Source: DASZHJ01 sp035938015
Lineage (GTDB): Bacteria; Pseudomonadota; Alphaproteobacteria; ATCC43930; CGMCC-115725
Assembly (NCBI GenBank): GCA_035938015.1
Contig: DASZHJ010000259.1
Coordinates: 1 to 22,465, forward strand
Reading direction: 5' to 3'
Length of the DNA stretch: 22,465 bases
A program made the position numbers and the translations under genes. The notes under the pieces are model-generated. The model did not search any database. It saw nothing but the letters and a program-made list of their open reading frames with translations, and was not told the DNA's origin. Below are positions 1 through 7,058 of this stretch, in pieces; position 1 is the stretch's first letter, and every line of letters begins with the position of its first letter.

Positions 1-442
1 CCACGTAGAAAAACACTTGCGCCGTCAGCACCATATTCACGATCTCACCATCGCTCGATAGCGGCAGCATGATCCGTTTGGTGTTTCGCTCGGTAACGCC
101 GTGGCGTGCGGTGAGGAAAACGTTCTCCGTGTAGAGCGCCCGGCGCTCACGCACGACGGTATCGTAGAGATCGAGCACATAGGCGCGGTAGCCGTCCTCG
201 CGGAGCATCTCGTGGACCAACCGACCGGTCGCATTGACGCCCATGGCGGTCGCGATCTCCGTGCCAATTAGGCGATAGCGGTAGAGGCTAGCCCCCAACA
301 CCTCCACCAGCATGACGTGTGGCAAGAGCCTGGGAATCTCGACGGGGTCGATGTCGGACCGGCCCGGGAGTGCACGCGCACCCGCCTTCTTCCGCCAATA
401 CTCGTAGGCCTCTCGCAAGCGGTCGTCCACAATCGCGCTCAT
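1..442 (-). CDS. PAS-domain protein (PAS_5 type), C-terminus cut by window edge
   Basis: The ATG is at 442-440 and the frame stays open to the left edge, giving 147 visible residues without a stop. The layout fits the alphaproteobacterial PAS_5 family: an N-terminal helix with YWRKKAGARALPGRSDIDP, then EIPRLLPHVMLVEV, then the core strand LYRYRLIGTEIA followed by GVNATGRLVHEM. These proteins are usually around 160-200 aa and mostly consist of this single sensory fold, so only a short tail should be missing. No output domain, signal peptide or membrane segment is visible. The ligand and partner are unknown for most members. The start lies 92 nt downstream of the rhlE stop on the same strand, so it could be the last gene of that cluster, but no clear Shine-Dalgarno precedes it. 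Family assignment is fairly sure; function is not known. Confidence 0.75.
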   Translation of the reverse strand, partial: MSAIVDDRLREAYEYWRKKAGARALPGRSDIDPVEIPRLLPHVMLVEVLGASLYRYRLIGTEIATAMGVNATGRLVHEMLREDGYRAYVLDLYDTVVRERRALYTENVFLTARHGVTERNTKRIMLPLSSDGEIVNMVLTAQVFFYV

Positions 443-534
443 GACCGATTGAGGTATCAGGTTAGTGGTTGATTTTGTGTTACCCGATCAACCGGTTGTG
501 CGAACCCGTACGAGCGGCCCCGCCGAGTTCCCCA

Positions 535-1782
535 TCAGAGCTGAGGCTGCGCGCTGTATTGCCCGGGGCGGCGGCGGTTGCGACCAGTTCGAGACGGATG
601 ATCGCGACCAGTGCGAGGCGGATGATTTGAAGCCGTGGGCTTGATGCCGCGGAAGCGATGCTCGATGACCACGCAAGGCCGGCCAGTGAGCCTCTCGATG
701 TCGCGGAGGTAGCCGCGCTCGTCCGGGGCGCAGAACGACAGTGCGGTTCCGCTGGCGCCGGCGCGCGCCGTACGTCCGATGCGGTGCACGTAGCTCTCCG
801 GCACGTTCGGAACCTCAAAGTTGATCACGTGAGTCACACCGTCGATGTCGATACCGCGCGCGGCAATGTCGGTCGCAACCAGTACGCGGGCCCGGCCGTT
901 CCGAAAGCCTTCCAGCGCGCGCTGGCGCGCTGTTTGCGATTTGTTGCTGTGGATCGCGTCAGCGACGACCCCGCCATGCGCGAGTTGCTCGGCAACGCGG
1001 TTCGCTCCGTGCTTCGTGCGGGTGAACACGATCACCCGCGCGAGCGCGGGATCCTTGAGGACCTCCGCGAGCAACGTGCGCTTCTGACTGGCGTCGACGA
1101 AGTAGACGCGCTGCTCGACCTGCTCGACCGTGGTCGCTGCTGGTGCAACCTCCACGCGGATGGGGTCGCGCAGGATCTCGCCCGCGAGGCGGCTGATATC
1201 GCTGGGCATGGTTGCGGAGAAGAGCTGCGTCTGCCGCCGCTTCGGCAGCACCGCGATGACTTTGCGGACGTCGCGGATGAAGCCCATGTCGAGCATCCGA
1301 TCGGCTTCGTCGAGCACAAACGTCTCGACGAGATCCAGGCGGACATGCCGCTGGTTCAGGAGGTCGAGGAGCCGGCCCGGGGTGGCGATCAGAATATCGA
1401 CGCCTCTGAGCAGCGCCTGCACCTGCGGGTGCTGACCGACGCCGCCGAACACCACGGTCTGCTTGAGTCCGAGATGGCGGCCATAGGTCCGGAAACTGTC
1501 GCCGATCTGGGCTGCGAGCTCACGCGTGGGCGTCAGCACCAATACGCGGGCGCTCTTCGGCGCGGGACGCACTTGATTGGCGGCGAGCCGCTGAAGGATC
1601 GGGAGAGCAAAGGCCGCGGTCTTGCCGGTGCCGGTCTGCGCAATGCCCAATAGGTCGCACCCCGCGAGGAGGTGTGGGATAGCGCTCGTCTGGATCGGGG
1701 TCGGGAGGTCGTAACCTTCTGCCGCGAGGGCGCGACAAATCGGCTCGGCCACGCCGAGGTTGGAAAACGATGTAGGGGTCAC
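535..1782 (-). CDS. rhlE: DEAD-box ATP-dependent RNA helicase, RhlE type
   Basis: This 415-aa protein has all the DEAD-box motifs in order: the Q-motif region at about residues 23-31 (GYDLPTPIQ), motif I AQTGTGKT (48-55), Ia PTRELA (85-90), motif II DEAD (158-161), motif III SAT (189-191), VATDIAARGID (302-312) and motif VI HRIGRTAR (333-340). Such enzymes unwind RNA duplexes with ATP in the cytoplasm, mostly in ribosome assembly and RNA decay at low temperature. After about residue 380 the protein ends in a short basic tail with an imperfect 8-residue repeat (NHPPRTGR, DHPSRTGR). The start is GTG at 1782 (protein MTPTSF by initiation), with no strong Shine-Dalgarno. It lies downstream of the 90-aa gene and the IF-1 paralogue on the same strand. 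RhlE is the closest subfamily by length and core; assignment to a specific paralogue is less certain. Confidence 0.93.
   Translation of the reverse strand: MTPTSFSNLGVAEPICRALAAEGYDLPTPIQTSAIPHLLAGCDLLGIAQTGTGKTAAFALPILQRLAANQVRPAPKSARVLVLTPTRELAAQIGDSFRTYGRHLGLKQTVVFGGVGQHPQVQALLRGVDILIATPGRLLDLLNQRHVRLDLVETFVLDEADRMLDMGFIRDVRKVIAVLPKRRQTQLFSATMPSDISRLAGEILRDPIRVEVAPAATTVEQVEQRVYFVDASQKRTLLAEVLKDPALARVIVFTRTKHGANRVAEQLAHGGVVADAIHSNKSQTARQRALEGFRNGRARVLVATDIAARGIDIDGVTHVINFEVPNVPESYVHRIGRTARAGASGTALSFCAPDERGYLRDIERLTGRPCVVIEHRFRGIKPTASNHPPRTGRDHPSRTGRNRRRPGQYSAQPQL
580..627. repeat. Imperfect 24-nt tandem duplication in the rhlE tail
   Basis: Two adjacent 24-nt units (580-603 and 604-627) read gcgaccagt-cgag-cggatgat with only three mismatches. 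On the coding (minus) strand they encode the 8-residue units NHPPRTGR and DHPSRTGR of the helicase C-terminal tail. This is a direct observation. The duplication keeps the frame and adds basic, Arg-Gly-containing residues of the sort that bind RNA in helicase tails. Confidence 0.8.
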
Positions 1783-2005
1783 TGAAAAGTATGCTTTCTA
1801 AGCCGCTTGTAGGCCCGCGCTTGCGGTGCCATGGCGGCATCTTGCTCCGTCTCTCGCGCGGCTCGGACGGCTGGGTTGCTGGCGATTTATCTCGGAATGC
1901 TGTGCCCTATGAGCCCTTGAGCCCGCAGCACATCGCGCGATCGCGAGAGATCGTGTCGACGGTTAAATGGACCTTCGCTGCTGGAATGTCAAGCGGAATC
2001 AGGTA

Positions 2006-2278
2006 TCAGGCGGCCTGCGCGATCATCGAGAGGATGCGCGAGCGAAGATAATCGGGGTCATAACCCGCGGATTCGCAGGCCGCTCGGAAATCGTCACCAT
2101 TCCGCAAGAACCACTCCCGAGCCTCCTGGCGGAGCTTTTGGCGCTCATGCGGGCCCGATACGGTGGCGATGCGATCCATTGCATCCTGCATCGCCCGATC
2201 CAGCACGGCGCACCAGAGTTGCCGCTCCGCCGAGTGGTGTTGCTGGCCGCTGTTCTCCCGGTCTGCTGTGATCTGCAC
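2006..2278 (-). CDS. Conserved hypothetical protein, 90 aa
   Basis: The frame starts with GTG at 2278, preceded by AGAGGG about 6 nt upstream, a good ribosome-binding site. The product is a soluble, charged 90-aa protein. Its centre, LWCAVLDRAMQDAM, followed by EAREWFLRNGDDFRAACESAGYDPDYLR, resembles small proteins of Hyphomicrobiales and Rhodospirillales carrying an ARxWFxSDDFRxVCxLAGxDPDxVR pattern, which occur both in prophage-like and chromosomal settings. I recall that pattern from general knowledge and have not searched for it. No function is known to me. It lies between the IF-1 paralogue (66 nt upstream) and rhlE (223 nt downstream), all on the minus strand. Coding is supported by the start signal and the amino-acid composition, which is not that of a shadow frame. 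Confidence 0.7.
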   Translation of the reverse strand: MQITADRENSGQQHHSAERQLWCAVLDRAMQDAMDRIATVSGPHERQKLRQEAREWFLRNGDDFRAACESAGYDPDYLRSRILSMIAQAA

Positions 2279-2344
2279 GGTACCCTCTAAAGCCTTTGCC
2301 TATCCGCCCGCTAGCAATACAGGCGTCTTCAAACCGCTCGTCTC

Positions 2345-2647
2345 TCAGCGCCGGGCGCCGGGCCCTCGCCGGGGCGGGGCCGCGACCGGGCGGCGCTCGT
2401 CCTTGTGCCGGAAGCTCAAGCGTCCCTTCGTGAGATCGTAGGGCGTCATCTCCACCGTTACCCGATCGCCCGCCAGCACTCGGATCCGGTTCTTCTTCAT
2501 CTTCCCGGACGTGTAGGCGAGTGTCTCGTGACCGTTGTCGAGCCGCACGCGGAAACGCGAGTCGGGCAACATCTCCAGGACAGTCCCCTCAAACTCGATC
2601 AAATCTTCCTTCGTCAATCGCCTCTCCATCCGGGTCTCTTGCGTCAC
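2345..2647 (-). CDS. infA: Translation initiation factor IF-1, probable second paralogue
   Basis: The 100-aa product contains a whole S1/OB-fold IF-1: KEDLIEFEGTVLEMLPDSRFRVRLDNGHE, then SGKMKKNRIRVLAGDRVTVEMTPYDLTKGRLSFR. IF-1 binds the 30S A site during initiation. The usual length is about 72 aa. Here there is an N-terminal extension of around 10 residues and a C-terminal tail of about 20, rich in Arg and Pro. The start at 2647 is GTG with GGAGG about 11 nt upstream. A start at the internal ATG (2629) that gives MERRLTKED is also possible. The details SRFRV, DNGHE and KMKKNRIRVLAGD look more like the extra IF-1 copies of Burkholderia and Bradyrhizobium than the main alphaproteobacterial copy, so I infer that this is a paralogue. 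It heads the minus-strand cluster with rhlE. Confidence 0.92.
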   Translation of the reverse strand: MTQETRMERRLTKEDLIEFEGTVLEMLPDSRFRVRLDNGHETLAYTSGKMKKNRIRVLAGDRVTVEMTPYDLTKGRLSFRHKDERRPVAAPPRRGPGARR

Positions 2648-2929
2648 CCGTCACCTGTCCTCCAGGTAGAACTCCGGGCCAGCGCCTGCTACGCCGCGGG
2701 TCCAAACTTCGACAGGCACGGAAACTGGGGCCGGTACTGGCGCTGAGCAAAGTGCAGGCCGGAACCCAGCGTCGACAGCTCTAAGATGGTCATCTGGCTC
2801 AGTATTGGCAAGGAATTCATGCGAGCCCCCGCGACCGTCATGGAGAGGCTGCGAGGGCGAATTTTCCGCCCCGGCGCCGGCCAAGCACGACGCGCCGGAG
2901 TCGATTAGGATGAGCGCCGATAGGCACCC
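2648..2929. other. Divergent intergenic spacer between infA and the MBL-fold gene
   Basis: About 280 nt lie between the divergent starts at 2647 and 2930. The spacer must hold the promoters of both units, but I see no convincing -35/-10 pair, no tRNA and no strong hairpin. A minus-strand open frame that crosses it has low-complexity content and no ribosome-binding site, and I do not regard it as a gene. Confidence 0.5.
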
Positions 2930-4303
2930 ATGCACTTGACACTCGTCAACCACGCTTGCTGCAAGGTCGAGGCCGATGGCCTCGGCCTTCTGTTCGATCC
3001 CTGGACGGAAGGCTCAACTTTCAACGCGGGCTGGGATCTTCTCATACCGACATCCCTGGGATTCGACGAGATCATGGCAGGTGTTTCGGTCATCTGGATC
3101 TCCCACGAGCATCCCGATCACTTTTCGCCGGCCTTTCTCGCGCGCGTGGCGAAGGCGCATGGGGGCAAGGTCACGATCCTGTTTCAGGCCACGCGGGATC
3201 GGCGTGTCATCGATTTCTGCAAGTCCCTTGGCCTGTCCGTCAGGGAGCTCGAGAACGGTGTAGCTGCGCGACTCAGTCCCACAGTGACGGTCACGTGCGG
3301 CGCGTACTATTTCTATGATTCCTGGCTCTACTTGACCGATGGGCGGCACTCCATCTTGAACCTGAATGACTGTCCGGCCCGTTTGGAGCGGGATATCCGC
3401 AAGATCGCTCGGCTCGCGCCTGAGCCGACCGTGCTGCTTTCGCAATTCAGTTATGCCGCATGGAAGGGTGGGCGCGAGAACCGGACGTTCCGCGCGGCAG
3501 CTGCGGCTCAGAAGCTTGAGGCGCTCGGCGCTCAAATCCGGATCCTTCGGCCCCGTTTCACGCTGCCCTTCGCGAGCCTGATATATTTCTCCAACGAGGA
3601 GAACGGCTATCTCAATGATGCCGTGAACACACCACGCAAGGCCGCCGCAGCGATCACCGCCGCGGGCTCGGCGCCGCTGGTCCTCTATCCCGGCGAAGCC
3701 TGGCAGGTCGGCGATCCCTCGACCGGCACCGCTGCAGCGCTCGCTCGATACGACCGGTGCTACGGCGAGATGTCAGCCCTGCCGCTGCGCCCGCCAGGAG
3801 CTTCCGTCGGTCTTGACGAGCTGCGTTCGGCCTTCGAGAGTTACCGGGCCAAGATCTTCGCGCGGAACTCGCGGCCGCTCATCATGTTACTGAGCAGGCT
3901 GCGGCCGCTCGGGATGTTTCAGCCCGTGATCGTAAAGCTCCGAGATCTCGATCGCACTGTCGTGGTATCGGTCGTATCCGGCTTCACAGAGGTGCCCGAA
4001 GGCCGCACGCAGCCGGACGTCACCCTACACTCCTCGTCGCTGCTCTTCATGTTCAAGAACGAGTTCGGCTTCGACACCTTGACTGTGAATGGCCGGTTCG
4101 AAGCGAGCGCCGACGGCTTTGCAAAGATGATGCGGTCGTTTGCCGTGGGCTCGCTCAACGCGCTCGGCCTCTCGGTGTCCTGGCGCCTGTTGTTCAACCT
4201 ACGGCTGGTCCTGATCCTGTCGCGGCACCTGATCGGCGTGTTGGCGCGCCTTAGGCGGCCGGAGGAGGGACGGCCCTCTCCCGCGGGTGTTGCCTCAGAC
4301 TGA
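2930..4303 (+). CDS. MBL-fold metallo-hydrolase, CMP-Neu5Ac hydroxylase-like without Rieske domain
   Basis: The 457-aa product begins directly with the metallo-beta-lactamase fold: LTLVNHACCKVEADGLGLLFDPW, then the metal-binding motif SHEHPDHF with His59, His61, Asp63 and His64. A second signature, SILNLNDC (141-148), and LLSQFSYAAWKG are typical of the branch containing CMP-N-acetylneuraminate hydroxylase and related polysaccharide-locus proteins. Members of that branch often carry an N-terminal Rieske 2Fe-2S domain, and here none is present. The C-terminal 130 residues form a separate region ending in a hydrophobic stretch (LNALGLSVSWRLLFNLRLVLILSRHLIGVLARL), possibly membrane-associated. 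No sugar-biosynthesis gene is nearby, so the substrate is unknown. The ribosome-binding site is weak. The 3' end overlaps the convergent oxidase gene by 9 nt. Confidence 0.85.
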   Translation: MHLTLVNHACCKVEADGLGLLFDPWTEGSTFNAGWDLLIPTSLGFDEIMAGVSVIWISHEHPDHFSPAFLARVAKAHGGKVTILFQATRDRRVIDFCKSLGLSVRELENGVAARLSPTVTVTCGAYYFYDSWLYLTDGRHSILNLNDCPARLERDIRKIARLAPEPTVLLSQFSYAAWKGGRENRTFRAAAAAQKLEALGAQIRILRPRFTLPFASLIYFSNEENGYLNDAVNTPRKAAAAITAAGSAPLVLYPGEAWQVGDPSTGTAAALARYDRCYGEMSALPLRPPGASVGLDELRSAFESYRAKIFARNSRPLIMLLSRLRPLGMFQPVIVKLRDLDRTVVVSVVSGFTEVPEGRTQPDVTLHSSSLLFMFKNEFGFDTLTVNGRFEASADGFAKMMRSFAVGSLNALGLSVSWRLLFNLRLVLILSRHLIGVLARLRRPEEGRPSPAGVASD

Positions 4304-5623
4304 AGACGCGGCGCGGCGGCGAATACCGGCGATGGCGTCCTGCAGGCGGTAATAGGTGAGAAGCGAGTTCACCAACGGTCGCGCGGCGCGCGTGATCCAT
4401 CGCGGTTTCAAGGGCGTCACCGGCAGGACCAAATCCCGCTCGGCGACGCCGGCGATGCGGCCGGCGATTTCCCGGCCCATCACGGTCGCAAGTCCAATGC
4501 CTCGCCCGCTGTAGCCGAGGCCGGCCCAGAGCCCTGGCGCGAGCGCGTGAAGATGGGGGTACCGGTCCAGGGTCATCGCAATCCAGCCATTCCAGCGATA
4601 CTCCCAGTCGAGCGCGTCGATCTGCGGGAAGATTGCGCCGAGGCGGCGGTTGAGCTTGGTAACGAAAGCGGCTCCACTGCCATGAAAAGCAGGCCCGTCG
4701 GCGCTCGCCTGCAGGCGGCCGTTCGGATGCAGCCGTACGCCTGAGAACAGCAGGCGCGTGTCGGTCAGCGGCTGATGGCGGGGCAAGATGCTTCTCCGCA
4801 CATTCTCGCCGAGCGGTCGGCTCGCGAGCTGATAAGAGCGCATGGGAATGATGCTCTGCCGCAAGCCCGGCCAGAGACTGCTCTCGGTATAGGCGTTGGT
4901 CGCAAGAACCACCGTATCCGCGATGACGTCCCCTCGGGGCGTGGTGAGGCGCCACTCGTTGCCGACGCGGCCGAGCGAGGTCACCGGTGTACGGGTTGCG
5001 ATCGTGCCGCCCGCTTTCCGCGCCGCAGCCGCGAGCCCGCGCACGTACGCCAAGGGGTTGATGGTGCCGCCGCGTCGATCGATGGAACAGGCGGCATAAA
5101 AGTTGCTGCCGATGAAGCCAGCGGCCTCCTGCCCATCGTACATCTCCACCGGCGCTCCGCGGCGCTGCCAGAACGCCGTGCGCTTCGCCAAACTCTCGCG
5201 TGCGGTAGGCGAGTGAGCGGCGAATATCAAACCGTTGCGCACGGGCGCACAGGTGATCGCGTGGCGCTCGATCAGGTTAAAGACGAGGTCTGGCGCGTTG
5301 CCGGCAGCGGCGATCAGACGCTCGCCGGTCTCCGGTCCGAAGTGGCGGAGCACGTGGTCCTGGTCGTGCTTGAAGTAGGGCACAACCTGACCGAAGTTGC
5401 GACCGGACGCGCCCCAGCCGATTTCTTTCGCCTCCAATACGATCGAGGCAATACCCCGCTCTGCCAGATGTAGCGCCGTAGACAACCCCGTGAACCCGGC
5501 GCCCACGATCGCAACGCTGGTGCGATGGCTGCCGTCCAGAGGATTGCTCGCGGGCGCCGCGGGCGCGAACGAGGCATAGAAATCGGGAATAGGGCAGGGA
5601 TCGTCGGTCGGCGAATAGTCCAT
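4295..5623 (-). CDS. FAD-dependent amine/amino-acid oxidoreductase (DAO family)
   Basis: The 442-aa protein has the N-terminal FAD-binding motif VAIVGAGFTGLSTALHLAERG (from residue 37) and the family segment GWGASGRNFGQV (69-80), where many relatives have GRNGGQV. C-terminal features are NGWIAMTLDRYPHLH and GLWAGLGYSGRGIGLATVMGREIA, as in PuuB/OrdL-like gamma-glutamylputrescine oxidases and related DAO enzymes. These oxidise a C-N bond and release hydrogen peroxide. I chose the ATG at 5623 because GAGGGGAA lies about 10 nt upstream and FAD-family alignment begins close behind; an open frame continues upstream to 5902 but that part looks non-coding. No putrescine-pathway genes are adjacent, so the substrate is open. 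It converges on the MBL gene with a 9-nt overlap. Confidence 0.87.
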   Translation of the reverse strand: MDYSPTDDPCPIPDFYASFAPAAPASNPLDGSHRTSVAIVGAGFTGLSTALHLAERGIASIVLEAKEIGWGASGRNFGQVVPYFKHDQDHVLRHFGPETGERLIAAAGNAPDLVFNLIERHAITCAPVRNGLIFAAHSPTARESLAKRTAFWQRRGAPVEMYDGQEAAGFIGSNFYAACSIDRRGGTINPLAYVRGLAAAARKAGGTIATRTPVTSLGRVGNEWRLTTPRGDVIADTVVLATNAYTESSLWPGLRQSIIPMRSYQLASRPLGENVRRSILPRHQPLTDTRLLFSGVRLHPNGRLQASADGPAFHGSGAAFVTKLNRRLGAIFPQIDALDWEYRWNGWIAMTLDRYPHLHALAPGLWAGLGYSGRGIGLATVMGREIAGRIAGVAERDLVLPVTPLKPRWITRAARPLVNSLLTYYRLQDAIAGIRRRAASSV

Positions 5624-5837
5624 CCTGGTGCTTTCCCCTCTCGGCTCGCTGGCAATCATGAGGCGGCAGTCGGCGAATGGGAAGAGCGCGGCGGGCGCGC
5701 CGATGTCCATGACCTTTTTTGGGACGGCGTGTTCACAGCTCCGTGCGGTCGGGCCTGCGGACGTTCTCTTGCATTGGCCGACTGCCAGCGCTGCGCTAAC
5801 TCCGTCATCACAGGCGATGCTGCCGGGAGAAATCTGA

Positions 5838-6351
5838 ATGACCGAGCCTATCGCTCTGCGGCACTTCGCACAGCATCGAGATCGACGATCCCGACATGCC
5901 ATTGCTCTATGCGCTTCACGGCGAGACGAGTGGCCCTTTCAGTCGCACGCCAGCATGGGGCCGGGCCGGCCAACCTCCTGGGTTAGAATTGCCGCGCGTC
6001 ACCGTTGCGCACGACTGCAGCCTGGTGGTGAATCCTGACGGGCTGCGCGATTGCATCGAAGGCAATATCGCGCAGGGTGCGAGCCGCAGCCTCTAGGAAA
6101 AGGTGATATTCGATCGCGCGGGCGTCACCAGCGTCGACTGGGCCTCCTATCCCATCCTCGACGTCGCCGAAGCGCCGGAGGCGATCGACATCGTGTCGAT
6201 CAATCGGCCGGAGCTGCCGCCCTACGGCGCCGGCGAGGGTGCGATCCGCCCCGCCGCGACGGCAATCGCCAACGCGATCTTTGACGCGACCGGCGTGCGT
6301 CTGCGCCGCGCGCCCTTCACGCCAGATCGCGTGAAGGCGTCACTTACTTGA
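5838..6351 (+). pseudogene. Relic of a two-subunit molybdenum hydroxylase (isoquinoline 1-oxidoreductase type)
   Basis: An ATG at 5838 with GGAGAAAT upstream opens a frame that breaks after about three codons. With a one-base shift near 5846 the sequence reads GTSHSIEIDDPDMPLLYALHGE, the N-terminus of the 2Fe-2S (alpha) subunit. It stops resembling that subunit around 5940, before any cluster-binding cysteine. From about 5990 the sequence reads RVTVAHDCSLVVNPDGLRD, then IEGNIAQGASRSL, a TAG stop at 6094-6096, and again EKVIFDRAGVTSVDWASYPIL through PPYGAGEGAIRPAATAIANAIFDATGVRLR to a TGA at 6349-6351. That is the C-terminal end of the molybdopterin (beta) subunit. One internal deletion of roughly 2 kb or more, one frameshift and one nonsense mutation explain everything. 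The exact junction (5940-5990) cannot be fixed by eye. Confidence 0.85.
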
Positions 6352-6394
6352 GCGGAAAAGGGCGCGGCGCGACAGGCGGCACCAGAACCTAGCC

Positions 6395-6829
6395 TCAAGC
6401 CGCAGGGAGTGCGCGTCCCATGCTGCGAACGAGGCGCAGGATTTGGCGTTGGAGTTCGTCGTTGGGAAGCGCTCGAAAAGCCCGCAACAGCTCGAGCTCC
6501 GCGCGCACAAACTCGCCCTTGTCGCCGTCGCTGGAAGATGGGGAATCCAGACCCTCGAAGAAGAACTCGAGAGGTTGGCCCAGGAGCCGTGACGCTTGCA
6601 GCAATCGGCTCGCGCTGACGCGAATCTCCCCTCGCTCGTATTTTTGTACGGCTTGGAACGACACGCCCAGCGACTGCGCTACCTGAACCTGGCTCAAACC
6701 GAGAAGGCCGCGTGCCAACCGGAGGCGAGAGCCCACGTGAACATCCGCGGGGTCGGGCCCATGTTCTTTGACCGTGCGCCGACGGCGCCCGGGGCGCGCC
6801 CGTTCTTGCGGTGTGGTGCGTGCTTGCAT
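6395..6829 (-). CDS. XRE-family helix-turn-helix transcriptional regulator
   Basis: The 144-aa protein has an Arg-rich N-terminal arm (residues 8-20) and a clear XRE/HTH_3 domain from about 27 to 92: DVHVGSRLRLARGLLGLSQ, then VAQSLGVSFQAVQKYERGEIRVSASRL, ending in QPLEFFFEGL. The C-terminal 40 residues carry a helical tail (LLRAFRALPNDELQRQILRLVRSM). This build is common in Hyphomicrobiales and Rhodospirillales, where targets are mostly unknown. I chose ATG 6829 because AGGAG lies 7 nt upstream; the in-frame ATG at 6835 sits almost on the ribosome-binding site, and the frame further upstream looks non-coding. The gene is divergent from the periplasmic-protein gene at 7059. A palindrome overlaps its putative promoter, suggesting self-control. 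Confidence 0.9.
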   Translation of the reverse strand: MQARTTPQERARPGRRRRTVKEHGPDPADVHVGSRLRLARGLLGLSQVQVAQSLGVSFQAVQKYERGEIRVSASRLLQASRLLGQPLEFFFEGLDSPSSSDGDKGEFVRAELELLRAFRALPNDELQRQILRLVRSMGRALPAA

Positions 6830-6882
6830 GTACATTCTCCTGGTCGCAACAAATGAGCAGCTGGATCGATCGTCTTTTGCCC

Positions 6883-6892
6883 CACTATAGTG
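6883..6892. promoter_or_regulatory. Perfect palindrome CACTATAGTG over a possible -10 box of the XRE gene
   Basis: CACTATAGTG is a perfect 10-bp palindrome, 54 nt upstream of the chosen XRE start. On the minus strand its centre reads TATAGT, one mismatch from the -10 consensus TATAAT, with a weak hexamer (TTTCTC) 17 nt further upstream. A second small palindrome, GTGCAC, follows immediately on the plus strand. The sequence is seen directly; the roles as operator and promoter are inference from its place and from the habit of XRE proteins to bind short palindromes over their own promoters. Confidence 0.45.
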
Positions 6893-6974
6893 TGCACGGC
6901 GCAGTTGAGAAAGCGAATTTCGCGGCGACGCATGGTTAAAATGGCAACATGCCGCAGCCTGCTGATCATTTGAT

Positions 6975-6999
6975 AAACGAAAGAGCTCGCGGCTTTTTC
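6975..6999. repeat. Inverted repeat / hairpin in the divergent spacer
   Basis: The arms ACGAAAGAGC (6975-6984) and GCTTTTTCGT (6990-6999) pair over 10 bp, with one G-U pair in the plus-strand RNA, around the 5-nt loop TCGCG. It lies 60 nt before the start of the periplasmic-protein gene. Neither strand has a U-run directly after the stem, so it is not a standard terminator. It could be a 5' leader structure of the gene at 7059 or a DNA-binding site. Confidence 0.5.
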
Positions 7000-7058
7000 G
7001 TGTCGGGCGGTCGATCATCTAGAATCCTTGGCGGCAACTTGGCCGGGAGGCCAGCGCA

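Noticed and set aside
658..1653. A 331-codon plus-strand frame opposite rhlE
   Set aside because: The helicase motifs are on the minus strand and complete; this frame is a shadow.
1783..2005. Plus-strand small open frame and short GC palindromes near 1940
   Set aside because: The palindromes (around GCGATCGCGA) are short and common in such GC-rich DNA, and the open frame lacks a ribosome-binding site.
2651..2953. A 100-codon minus-strand frame across the infA/MBL spacer
   Set aside because: It has no ribosome-binding site, overlaps the start of the MBL gene, and its sequence resembles no protein I know.
5624..5902. N-terminal extension of the FAD oxidase to an upstream ATG at 5902
   Set aside because: The extra 93 residues are Arg/Cys/Ser-rich and unlike the family, and the extension would run into the pseudogene. 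The start at 5623 has a good ribosome-binding site.
6975..6999. A terminator for the XRE or the pseudogene message
   Set aside because: No U-run follows the stem on either strand, and it lies upstream of both flanking genes rather than downstream.
6830..7018. Longer N-terminus for the XRE regulator
   Set aside because: The upstream part is not conserved in style and covers the palindrome and putative promoter. ATG 6829 has an AGGAG at the right distance.
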